A stretch of DNA of 64,000 nt. Origin: Rhodospirillaceae bacterium (GTDB taxonomy: Bacteria; Pseudomonadota; Alphaproteobacteria; CACIAM-22H2). A program made the position numbers and the translations under genes. A model generated the notes under the pieces. That model made no database searches. It was not told where the DNA came from and saw only the letters and a program-made list of their open reading frames with translations. Positions 49,989 through 57,511 of the stretch are shown one piece after another; position 1 is the stretch's first letter, and every line of letters begins with the position of its first letter. The DNA lies in NCBI GenBank assembly GCA_022843945.1, contig JALHMR010000015.1, positions 1 through 64,000 on the forward strand, written 5' to 3'.

Positions 49989-50818
49989 GCGCCGATATTC
50001 CGCTGCAGCCTGTCGCCGCGCCGACCCTGGGCGCCGCCTTCGTTGGCTGGCTGCGCAAGCGTGGCGGGGTGCTTGCCGTCTTCCTGGCGCTGTTCCTGCT
50101 CTGGGAATACGCGGTGTGGCTGTTCGGGGTGAAGGAGTACCTGCTGCCGCCGCCGTCCAAGGTGTGGACCGAGTTCATGAAGCGCTCGGATATCGTGCTG
50201 AGCGGCGCCATCGTCACCACCCAGGAGATCGTCGGCGGCTACCTGCTGGCGGTGTTCGTCAGCATCCCGCTGGCGCTCGCCGTGGCCCGCTCGCGTTTCA
50301 TCGAGGAGTCCGTCTATCCGGTCGTGGTCTTCCTGCAGATCATTCCCAAGATCGCGATCGCGCCGCTGTTCATCATCTGGCTGGGTTTCGGCTTCACGCC
50401 GAAGCTGCTGATCGTCTTTCTGCTGTGCTTCTTCCCCATCGTGGTGTCGAGCGTCGCCGGGTTCAAAGCCGTGGATCCGGAAGTCATGGACTTCGCCCAC
50501 ACGACGGGAGCCAGCGGCTGGCGCATGTTCTTCAAGATCCGGCTGCCCCAGGCCCTGCCGGATATCTTCACCGGCCTGAAGGTGGGTGCGGCCCTCTCGG
50601 CGACGGCCGCCGTGGTGGCCGAATTCGTCGCCGCCGATCGCGGCCTGGGCTACCTGCTGCAGCAGTACAACGGCCAGCTCGAGACGCCGATGGTCTTCGC
50701 CATCATCGTGCTGCTCAGCCTGATCGGCCTGGTCGTCTACTACTTCGTCGAACTCGTCGAACGGCTCGTCATTCCCTGGCACGTGTCACAGCGGCCGGCC
50801 GGCGTGACGGGCATCTGA
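49985..50818 (+). CDS. ABC transporter permease, SsuC/TauC type
   Basis: The 277-residue inner-membrane protein has six helices. The EAA loop (EFIDFAHTTGASGWRMFFKIRLPQALPDI region; core TTGASGWRMFFKIRLP near 175-190) binds the ATPase. It is of the nitrate/sulfonate/taurine/NMT1 class. The order permease, binding protein, ATPase differs from the usual ssuACB order. ATG 49985 overlaps the cupin stop. Confidence 0.88.
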   Translation: MSADIPLQPVAAPTLGAAFVGWLRKRGGVLAVFLALFLLWEYAVWLFGVKEYLLPPPSKVWTEFMKRSDIVLSGAIVTTQEIVGGYLLAVFVSIPLALAVARSRFIEESVYPVVVFLQIIPKIAIAPLFIIWLGFGFTPKLLIVFLLCFFPIVVSSVAGFKAVDPEVMDFAHTTGASGWRMFFKIRLPQALPDIFTGLKVGAALSATAAVVAEFVAADRGLGYLLQQYNGQLETPMVFAIIVLLSLIGLVVYYFVELVERLVIPWHVSQRPAGVTGI

Positions 50819-50849
50819 TCAACAACACAACAAGCAACGGGAGGTAACG

Positions 50850-51824
50850 ATGACAATCCGACGCAACGCACTGGCATTCGCTGCGGTCCTGGCCGCGGCC
50901 TTTGCCGCGCCCGCCATGGCTCAGGAGGCGGTATCGCTCCGCCTCAACTGGTATCTCGGCGGCCTGCATGTGCCGTATTACTACGGCAAGGACCAGGGCT
51001 ACTTCAAAGCCGAGGGCATCGATCTCACGATCAACGAGGGTCGCGGCTCGGCCAACACGGTACAGGTGGTCGCCGCCGGCTCCGACACTTTCGGCATGGC
51101 CGATTCCTCCAGCGTCATCGGCCTCGCGGCCAAAGGTGCCGAGATCAAGTCGGTCATGTCGCTGCTCAACTCGACCGGCTTCTCGGTGGTCTCGCTGGCC
51201 TCCACCGGCATCCGCACGCCCAAGGACCTCGAAGGCAAGTCGCTGGCCGTCTCGCCGGGCGATCCGCTGGGGCAGCTCTTCCTCGCGCTCGCCGCCCACA
51301 ACAAGCTCGACATGTCGAAGATCAAGTTCGTCCAGGTCGACCCGGCCGCCAAGGTGGTGGCGGTGCTGGAGAAGCGGACGGACGCACTGCTCGGCGGCGC
51401 CGACGACCAGTTCTTCCTGATCAAGTACCGCGGCCAGGAGCCGCACGCCCTGCGTTACGCCGACCACGGCGCCAACATCGTCGGCATGACCATCCTGGCC
51501 AAGCAGGACACAATCAAGGCCAAGCCCGACATGGTGCGACGCTTCGTCAAGGCGTCGGTGCGCTCGTGGGAAGAGGCGAAGAAAAACCCGGGTGCTGCGG
51601 TCGATGCGGCGTTGAAGGTCAAGTCGGACCTCAACCGGCAGTCGACCCTCGACCAGCTGATCGTCGATATCGAGCTTCTCGACTCGCCCAACTCCAAGGG
51701 CAAGATCGGCATGGGCGCGCAGAAGGACTGGGAGCAGACCATCGCGCTGCTCAAGCAGTATCGCGAGCTCGACACCAAGAACGACTGGACCGCGTTCCAC
51801 ACCAACGAATTCCTGCCGAAGTGA
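50850..51824 (+). CDS. ABC transporter substrate-binding protein, NMT1/SsuA-like
   Basis: The 324-residue periplasmic protein has a signal peptide ending PAMAQ (about residue 25). The RLNWYLGGLHVPYYYGKDQGYFKAEGID start (core NWYLGGLHVPYYYGK), the NTVQVVAAGSDTFGMADSS block and a late AKPDMVRRFVKASVR region are typical of NMT1/SsuA-like binding proteins. It has no lipobox. A strong GGGAGGT ribosome site (50839-50845) fits high expression. The ligand is unknown. Confidence 0.88.
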   Translation: MTIRRNALAFAAVLAAAFAAPAMAQEAVSLRLNWYLGGLHVPYYYGKDQGYFKAEGIDLTINEGRGSANTVQVVAAGSDTFGMADSSSVIGLAAKGAEIKSVMSLLNSTGFSVVSLASTGIRTPKDLEGKSLAVSPGDPLGQLFLALAAHNKLDMSKIKFVQVDPAAKVVAVLEKRTDALLGGADDQFFLIKYRGQEPHALRYADHGANIVGMTILAKQDTIKAKPDMVRRFVKASVRSWEEAKKNPGAAVDAALKVKSDLNRQSTLDQLIVDIELLDSPNSKGKIGMGAQKDWEQTIALLKQYRELDTKNDWTAFHTNEFLPK

Positions 51825-52657
51825 CAGCAGCCCGTCTCAGCGAAGTACCCCGGACCGGTGTGGCGGTGACAGCCGCCACGCCGGCGCGGGCGCCGATCGA
51901 TATCGCCGGCGTCAGCCAGATCTTCCAGCGCGCCGGGCAGGTGACCCATGCGTTGGACCGGGTCGACCTGGCCATCGCCGGCAGCGAGTTCGTCTCCATC
52001 GTCGGCCCCAGCGGCTGCGGCAAGAGCACCCTGCTCAAGATCATCGCCGGCCTGATCAGCCGCAGCAGCGGGACCGTGCGCATCGACGGGCAGGAGGTGC
52101 AGGGGCCCTATACCAATCTCGGCATCGTCTTCCAGAGCCCGGTGCTGCTCGACTGGCGCAACGTGCTCGACAACGTGCTGGTGCAGATTGAGCTGCGCGG
52201 GCTCGATCCCAAGCAGTACAAGGCGCGGGCGCTGGAGCTGCTCGGCAAGGTCGGTCTCGGCGATTTCAAGGACCGCATGCCACGCGAGCTGTCCGGCGGC
52301 ATGCGCCAGCGCGCCGCCATCGTCCGCGCGCTGATCCACGATCCGCCGCTGCTGATGATGGACGAGCCGTTCGGCGCGCTCGATGCGCTGACCCGCGAGC
52401 AGATGCGCATCGACCTGGAGAAGCTCTGGCTCGATCGCCGGCAGACGACCCTGTTCATCACCCACGGCATCTCCGAGGCGGTGGCCCTGGCGGATCGGGT
52501 GGTGGTCATGACCCCGCGTCCCGGCCGCATCGACCGCATCATTCCCATCGACTTGCCGCGGCCGCGCCACAAGGACGTGCTGGCCAGCCGCCGCTTCACC
52601 GAATACTGCGACATGATCACCGAGTGCTTCATGCGGCACGGCGTGATCAAGTACTGA
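51821..52657 (+). CDS. ABC transporter ATP-binding protein, SsuB/TauB type
   Basis: The 278-residue ATPase has Walker A GPSGCGKST (62-70), a Q-loop (FQSPVLLDWRN), signature LSGGMRQRAAI, Walker B LLMMDEPFGALD and switch His in FITHGISEA. The GTG start overlaps the binding-protein stop; the first 25 residues are a variable extension. It powers the permease at 49985. Confidence 0.93.
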   Translation: MTAARLSEVPRTGVAVTAATPARAPIDIAGVSQIFQRAGQVTHALDRVDLAIAGSEFVSIVGPSGCGKSTLLKIIAGLISRSSGTVRIDGQEVQGPYTNLGIVFQSPVLLDWRNVLDNVLVQIELRGLDPKQYKARALELLGKVGLGDFKDRMPRELSGGMRQRAAIVRALIHDPPLLMMDEPFGALDALTREQMRIDLEKLWLDRRQTTLFITHGISEAVALADRVVVMTPRPGRIDRIIPIDLPRPRHKDVLASRRFTEYCDMITECFMRHGVIKY

Positions 52658-52668
52658 GGAGAGCCGCC

Positions 52669-53592
52669 TTGCTGAAGCGCCCGTACACCGGGGTGATTGC
52701 CGCGCCGTTCCTGCCCATGCACGCGGACGGCGAGATCGATTGGCCGACGCTCGAGCGTTACATGGACTGGCTGGCCGGCCAGAAGCCCGGCGGCATCGCC
52801 ATGAACATGGACGCTTCCGAGGTCATCGCGCTGACCGAGGCGGAGCAGATCGACGTGATCCGCGTCTGCCGCTCGGCCATCGCCGGGCGGGCGGCGTTTC
52901 TTTCCGGCATCGTCGCCGGCTCGACCCGGGCGGCGGCGGCCAAGGCCGAGCAATACGCCCGCGCCGGGGTCGATGGTTTCGCCATCTTCCCGCCGTTCCC
53001 GACCTTCTCCGGGGCGCCGGTACCGGAGGAGATGATCACCCGCTATCACGGCGCCATCGCCCGGGCGGCGCGGCTGCCGATCATCTGCTTCCAGTTTCCC
53101 AAGGGCTGGGGCCCCGACTACACGCCGGAGATCCTGCGCGCCGTGGCCGAGATCCCCGAGGTGATCGCCATCAAGGAAGCCTCGTTCGATGTCGCCCAGA
53201 CCCTGTCGACCATCGAGGCGGCGAAGGGCCTGCCGAAGCCCATCGGCGTGCTGACCGGCAGCGACACCTTCATCTTTGAGGCGATGGTCATGGGGTGCAC
53301 CGGCGCCCTGATCGGCTTTGCCGGCACGGCGACCGCCGAGCTGGTGGCGATGAACGACGCCGTGCAGGCCGGCGACCTGTCGAGGGCCAAGGCGATCTGG
53401 GAGAAATGGGGTCCGCTCGCCCGCTACTGCTGGCGCCTGCCGATCCGCGATTTCCGGCCGCGCATGAAGGAGGTCCTCAAGCTGCAGGGTCTGTTCCCCT
53501 CAGCGGCCTGCCGCGAGCCGCAGCTCGGCGTTTCGGACACGGAGCGAGCCGCCATCGCCGCGCTCTGCCGCCAGCACGGGCTGCTGGCATGA
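52669..53592 (+). CDS. DapA-superfamily protein with altered active site
   Basis: The 307-residue TIM-barrel protein is of the dihydrodipicolinate synthase / N-acetylneuraminate lyase superfamily. The Schiff-base Lys169 is in VIAIKEAS. The usual GTTGE motif is replaced by NMDASEV (46-52), and the catalytic Tyr of the ILYNVP-type motif aligns with Phe141 (ICFQFP). It is therefore not a normal DapA; an aldolase or hydratase of a catabolic acid is more likely. The TTG start at 52669 has AGGAGAG upstream. Confidence 0.85.
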   Translation: MLKRPYTGVIAAPFLPMHADGEIDWPTLERYMDWLAGQKPGGIAMNMDASEVIALTEAEQIDVIRVCRSAIAGRAAFLSGIVAGSTRAAAAKAEQYARAGVDGFAIFPPFPTFSGAPVPEEMITRYHGAIARAARLPIICFQFPKGWGPDYTPEILRAVAEIPEVIAIKEASFDVAQTLSTIEAAKGLPKPIGVLTGSDTFIFEAMVMGCTGALIGFAGTATAELVAMNDAVQAGDLSRAKAIWEKWGPLARYCWRLPIRDFRPRMKEVLKLQGLFPSAACREPQLGVSDTERAAIAALCRQHGLLA

Positions 53593-54263
53593 GCCTGCTG
53601 GGTACCGGCGCGGTCGCCATCTGGCACGACATCGCGCCGGAAGGCCGCGAGGCCTTCTACGACTGGCACGGCAACGAGCACATGCCCGAGCGTCTCGGCA
53701 TCCCCGGCTTCCGGCGCGGCCGGCGCTTCGTGGCGATCGCGGCGGACCTCGAATACTTCAACCTCTACGAGGCGGAAACGGTCGACGTCCTGCGCGGCGA
53801 TGGCTATCGCGCGCGGCTCAACAACCCGACGCCGTGGACCGTGCGCACGGTCAAGCATTTCCGCTCGGTGGCGCGCTCGATCTGCCGGGTCGTGGCAAGC
53901 CACAGCAAGGCCCAGGGCGGGCAGGTGGCCACCATCCGCTACGACGTGGCGGACAGCCAGGCGAAGGCGCATGTGTCGGACATGACCCGCGACCTGATCC
54001 CCTCCTTGAGCGCCGTGGCGGGGATCGCCGGCGTGCACCTGCTGGTCGCCGATGAAGAGGCGAGCGGCGAGCGCACGGCGGAGCAGAAGGCGCGCGGCGG
54101 CACCAACGCCGTGCCGCGTTACGCGCTGATCGTCGAAGGCTGGGGCGACGATGCCCGCTTCATGGAGAGCGTGCGCGTCGCCGTTTCGGCCAAGACACTC
54201 GGTGTGCCGGGCTCAGTGAATGCCGGATTCTACCGCCATCAACTCACGCTGGCGAATCTCTAG
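53589..54263 (+). CDS. EthD-like protein with two alpha-beta barrel halves
   Basis: The 224-residue protein has an N-terminal half beginning AIWHDIAPEGREAFYDWHGNEHMPERL, with the DWHGNEHMPE block and PGFRRGRR typical of EthD/dimeric alpha-beta barrel enzymes. The C-terminal half (about 115-224) has a similar strand-helix pattern (VATIRYDV, YALIVEGWGDD) but lacks the His-rich block. It overlaps the DapA-like gene (ATGA), so it is the last gene of the IclR operon. The function is not assigned. Confidence 0.6.
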   Translation: MSLLGTGAVAIWHDIAPEGREAFYDWHGNEHMPERLGIPGFRRGRRFVAIAADLEYFNLYEAETVDVLRGDGYRARLNNPTPWTVRTVKHFRSVARSICRVVASHSKAQGGQVATIRYDVADSQAKAHVSDMTRDLIPSLSAVAGIAGVHLLVADEEASGERTAEQKARGGTNAVPRYALIVEGWGDDARFMESVRVAVSAKTLGVPGSVNAGFYRHQLTLANL

Positions 54264-54640
54264 CGCGGTTTGCAGCCGGCCGTCGTCTCGTTGACGATGG
54301 TGCAGATAAGACCACCGGAGATCATGAAGGTGTCGGCCTGGCCTCGGGTATCGCGGCGCGCCTGGATGCCGTTCGAGAACTTGATCCAGCCGGCGGCCGT
54401 CATCTTGCCCTCGATGCCATTGCTGAATACCAGGCGTCCGTCGCTGGTGCCGGTGAAAGTCACGTCCTCGTTCTTTTTCACCTGCTTCAGGATCATGCCG
54501 AACTGCTTGTCCTCGACCGCAGTTATGCCGTTCGTGCAGGCCACGGACTTCTTGTCCGCCTTCAGCGTGCATTCCATCGGCGCGGCGTTGCCGCCGACGA
54601 TCATCGCGTACATCAGGACTTCGAGCGGGGCGAGAGGCAT
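54260..54640 (-). CDS. Small four-cysteine protein, paralogue of 48242-48610
   Basis: The 126-residue protein has a hydrophobic N-terminus (PLEVLMYAMIVGG) and four Cys (PMEC, ACTNG, LIC, GCKPR) matching the paralogue at 48242. The blocks DGRLVFSNGI and GWIKFSNGIQARRD are shared. Three xNGI turns (CTNGI, FSNGI, FSNGI) recur. I do not recognise the family; an exported, disulfide-bonded beta protein is the best guess. The stop shares two bases with the stop of the EthD-like gene. Confidence 0.65.
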   Translation of the reverse strand: MPLAPLEVLMYAMIVGGNAAPMECTLKADKKSVACTNGITAVEDKQFGMILKQVKKNEDVTFTGTSDGRLVFSNGIEGKMTAAGWIKFSNGIQARRDTRGQADTFMISGGLICTIVNETTAGCKPR

Positions 54641-54708
54641 GGGGCGCTCCGTAACCAGATCAGCGTCGGGACCGCCGAGGCCGACGCTTAATGATCGCTG
54701 AATCCTGG

Positions 54709-54723
54709 TTAACGAAGCGTTAG
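54709..54723. promoter_or_regulatory. CtrA-box-like site upstream of the four-cysteine gene
   Basis: TTAA-N7-TTAG (7 of 8 to the CtrA consensus) lies about 70 bases upstream of the minus-strand start at 54640. A further TTAA occurs at 54730. It has the same TTAAC-N5-GTTAG form as the site at 22080. Function is inferred. Confidence 0.3.
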
Positions 54724-54784
54724 TGATTATTAAAACTTATGCCGGTTTGCCGAGTGAGGTTGCGCTGCAACGTGGGGTAGCGCG

Positions 54785-55915
54785 CTAAGTCTGTACAGGC
54801 GGGGAGGCGCCTGGGCCCTTGTCGTGCCTGGTGACCCAGCGGAAGAGCGGCAGGGCCGACATGATGACGAAGCCCAGCCGCAGCGCGTGATGGCCCGCGA
54901 CGAAGGCCGCATCGACGTGCAGGCCGAGCGCGATCAGGCTCATCTCGGCCAGGCCGCCGGGGGCGAAGGCCAGCACCACCGCTTCGTTGGGAAAGCCGGT
55001 GATCCGGGAGAGCACGAAGGCGAAGAGCACCATCATCGCCAGCATGAACACGGCGATGATCGCGGCATGGCCGACCACGGCGCGCAGCTTCCACAGCGAG
55101 GCGCCGACGAAGCGCGTGCCGACCATCGACCCGAGCACGATCTGGGCGGCAGCCACCAGAAGGAAGGGTGGTGAGGACTTGGTGATATCGAGCAAATGGA
55201 ACGCCGCGCTGAACAGCATCGGGCCGATGAGCAGGGCGGCCGGGATACGCAGGCGCCGGGCGATAAAGGCGCCAGCCACGGCGCAGAAGATCAGCAGCGC
55301 GTAGTCGACCGGCCTCACCTCGAGCAGGCCGATGCGGGCCACCGGCGTCATGGTGCCGATGTCGGTGGTGAAGCGGTACCAGAACGGGATGGCGAAGACG
55401 ACGATCAGCACGCGCGTGGCGTGGATCAGCGGCAGGATGTGCATGTTGCCGCCCTGGCGCTCGGCGATCAGCACCATCTCCATGAAACCGCCGGGCATCG
55501 AGCTGAAATAGGCGGTGGGCGCGTCGTAGCCGGCGACATGGCGAAACCAGAGATAGGCGCCGCCACCGCAGACCAGCACCCAGACCATGATGCCGATCAA
55601 CGTCACCGGCCAGCCGATCATGGCGGCGATGACGTCGGGCGTGAATGAGCTGCCGAGCAGCACGCCGATCACCGGCGTGGTGCCGTTGCGCAACGGGCGC
55701 GGCACGCGCACGCTCGCCCCACAGAGCGCCAGGATGGTCACCGCCGACATCGAGCCCAGCATCCAGGGCAGGGGCAAGCGCAACCAGTCGAACAAGGCGC
55801 CGCCCAGCGTGCCCACGCCCAGGGCCAGGAGGATGGGTAGCGCGCGCCGCCACCAGGGCGGCTGCGGCAAGGGCGGAGCGGGGGACGGTTCGAGCCGGGG
55901 CTCGTCGCGCGCCAT
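54785..55915 (-). CDS. AbrB family membrane protein
   Basis: The 376-residue protein has about 10-11 helices and two AbrB repeats; SSMPGGFMEMVLIAERQGG and AFAPGGLAEMSLIALGLHVDAAFVAGHHALR (core APGGLAEMSLIA) are the paired diagnostic blocks. This is the AbrB/AitC-type transporter family, with no link to the AbrB DNA-binding protein. ATG 55915 is chosen; a longer frame to 55999 would overlap the upstream gene heavily. It is the last gene of the argE-HAD-aspartoacylase operon (8-base gap). Confidence 0.87.
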   Translation of the reverse strand: MARDEPRLEPSPAPPLPQPPWWRRALPILLALGVGTLGGALFDWLRLPLPWMLGSMSAVTILALCGASVRVPRPLRNGTTPVIGVLLGSSFTPDVIAAMIGWPVTLIGIMVWVLVCGGGAYLWFRHVAGYDAPTAYFSSMPGGFMEMVLIAERQGGNMHILPLIHATRVLIVVFAIPFWYRFTTDIGTMTPVARIGLLEVRPVDYALLIFCAVAGAFIARRLRIPAALLIGPMLFSAAFHLLDITKSSPPFLLVAAAQIVLGSMVGTRFVGASLWKLRAVVGHAAIIAVFMLAMMVLFAFVLSRITGFPNEAVVLAFAPGGLAEMSLIALGLHVDAAFVAGHHALRLGFVIMSALPLFRWVTRHDKGPGASPPVQT

Positions 55916-55923
55916 CGGCGCGC

Positions 55924-56877
55924 CTAGCGCACGTAGCGGCCGAGGCGCACCGCGGTCTGGCCGCGGGTCAGGCGCCGCGACGGCATGATGAGGACACAAT
56001 CGTCGTACGGCGTCGGCACCGGCTTGGCGCCGTCATGGCCGAGGATGGTGCCCTTCTTCGAGATGACCTCCAGCCCGCGATAGTCCTGGGCGAAGGTGAA
56101 GCGGTCAGCGGTGATGGTCACCGCGTCGGTCACCTCGATGGTCTGCTGCCGGGGCAGCTGGGCCGGCATCCGGTACTTGGCGAGCACGGCGGCATCGAGC
56201 GTGCCGACGGCGACGAGGAAGCGCAGCAGCGCCTCCTTGGCGACCGTCTCGCTGGCCTTCTCCCAGTGCTGGCCGCATTCCACCAGCAGGGCGTTCTTCG
56301 GGCTGGCCGCATCGCCGAAGCCGCCATAGTCGCGCATGCGCCTGCCGGCCGCATGGCCCTCGTCGCTGACGATGGTCGGCGGTACGCCGATCTCCTTGGC
56401 GAAGCGCCGGCCTTTTTCCAGCGGCCCGCACATCATCAGCGGCGCGGTGACGTTCTGCATCGAGTGGATGTCGAGCAGGAAATCGGCCTGGTCGACGATC
56501 GGCCGCAGCTGACGCGCGCGCTCGAGCTCGACGCTGTGCTTGGCGCCGTCGAGCCTTTCGGGCGACCAGACGCGGTTGAAATCCTCGTCGACGAAGCGCG
56601 AGGCGCCGGGATTGTGCGGATCGAAGCGCAGGAAGGCCGCGACGTTGCAGAAGGCCAGCGTCAGCTTGCCGCGCTGGGGCCGGATCTTCTCGCGGAACAG
56701 GAAATCGACCGCCAGGGCGCCGCACAGCTCGTTGCCGTGCACCACCGCGGTCACCAGCGTGTGCGTGCCTGCCTGGCCGCTGTCGAAGGTGGTGACGTAT
56801 TCCACGCCGGTATTGCCGGCGCGGTAGGCGCTGATATCGGGGGCTTTGAGCTCGACCTTATCGACCGGTTCGGACAC
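55924..56877 (-). CDS. Succinylglutamate desuccinylase/aspartoacylase family protein
   Basis: This 317-residue zinc carboxypeptidase-like hydrolase has zinc ligands His47 and Glu50 (VVHGNELCG) and His138 (DIHSM), plus DFNRVW (99-104) and ECGQHW. It is expected to cleave an N-acyl amino acid. The GTG start at 56877 has GGAG 8 bases upstream and lies 20 bases after the HAD stop. The open frame continues far upstream across the HAD gene but is antiparallel to no real domain there and is not coding. Confidence 0.85.
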   Translation of the reverse strand: MSEPVDKVELKAPDISAYRAGNTGVEYVTTFDSGQAGTHTLVTAVVHGNELCGALAVDFLFREKIRPQRGKLTLAFCNVAAFLRFDPHNPGASRFVDEDFNRVWSPERLDGAKHSVELERARQLRPIVDQADFLLDIHSMQNVTAPLMMCGPLEKGRRFAKEIGVPPTIVSDEGHAAGRRMRDYGGFGDAASPKNALLVECGQHWEKASETVAKEALLRFLVAVGTLDAAVLAKYRMPAQLPRQQTIEVTDAVTITADRFTFAQDYRGLEVISKKGTILGHDGAKPVPTPYDDCVLIMPSRRLTRGQTAVRLGRYVR

Positions 56878-56897
56878 GCGCAGGAACTCCGTGATGC

Positions 56898-57509
56898 CTA
56901 GAGGACGCCGAGCTGCCGCAGATCGGCGGACAGGCGCTCGGGCGTGGTGAAGTGGAGCGCCTGCAGGCCCGTGGCGCGGGCGGCCTCCACGTTCTTGGGT
57001 GAGTCGTCGATGAACACCGTCTCGGCCGCCTTTAATCCGTGCGTCGAGACCAGGTGGGCGAAGATGCGCGGGTCGGGCTTCTTCATCTTGATCCGGCCGG
57101 AGACCACGATGCCGCGGAAGCGCTGGAAGAAGGGAAAGCGCTTCAGAGCGTAGGGAAAGGTCTCGGCCGACCAGTTGGTCAACCCGTAGAGCGGCACCTG
57201 GCGTTCGTGCAGCGCCTCGAGAATGGCGACCGTGCCGGGGATGGAATCGGCCATCATCTCGTCGAAGCGGCTGTAGAAGGCGCGGATCAGCTCGGCCTTG
57301 TCGGGATGGCGGGCGATCGCCTCGGCCTCGGCCTCGGCGATGCTGCGGCCGGCGTCCTGGTGCTCGTTCCATTCCGGGGTGCAGACCGTGGACAGGAACG
57401 CTTCCATGCCGGCAGCGTCGCCGTTGAACAGCTTGCGGTACATGTGCCGCGGGTTCCAGTCGATGAGCACGCCGCCGAAATCGAAGACCACGGTCTTTAC
57501 GTTGGGCAT
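56898..57509 (-). CDS. HAD-superfamily hydrolase
   Basis: The 203-residue protein has nucleophile Asp10 in VFDFGGVLIDW (motif I), Thr/Asn in YGLTNWS (motif II), Lys in KMKKPDPRIF (motif III) and VFIDDSPKN (motif IV), as in YihX-like phosphatases and haloacid dehalogenases. The substrate is unknown. ATG 57509 lies 2 bases after the argE stop, so it is coupled to argE. Confidence 0.9.
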   Translation of the reverse strand: MPNVKTVVFDFGGVLIDWNPRHMYRKLFNGDAAGMEAFLSTVCTPEWNEHQDAGRSIAEAEAEAIARHPDKAELIRAFYSRFDEMMADSIPGTVAILEALHERQVPLYGLTNWSAETFPYALKRFPFFQRFRGIVVSGRIKMKKPDPRIFAHLVSTHGLKAAETVFIDDSPKNVEAARATGLQALHFTTPERLSADLRQLGVL

Positions 57510-57511
57510 AC

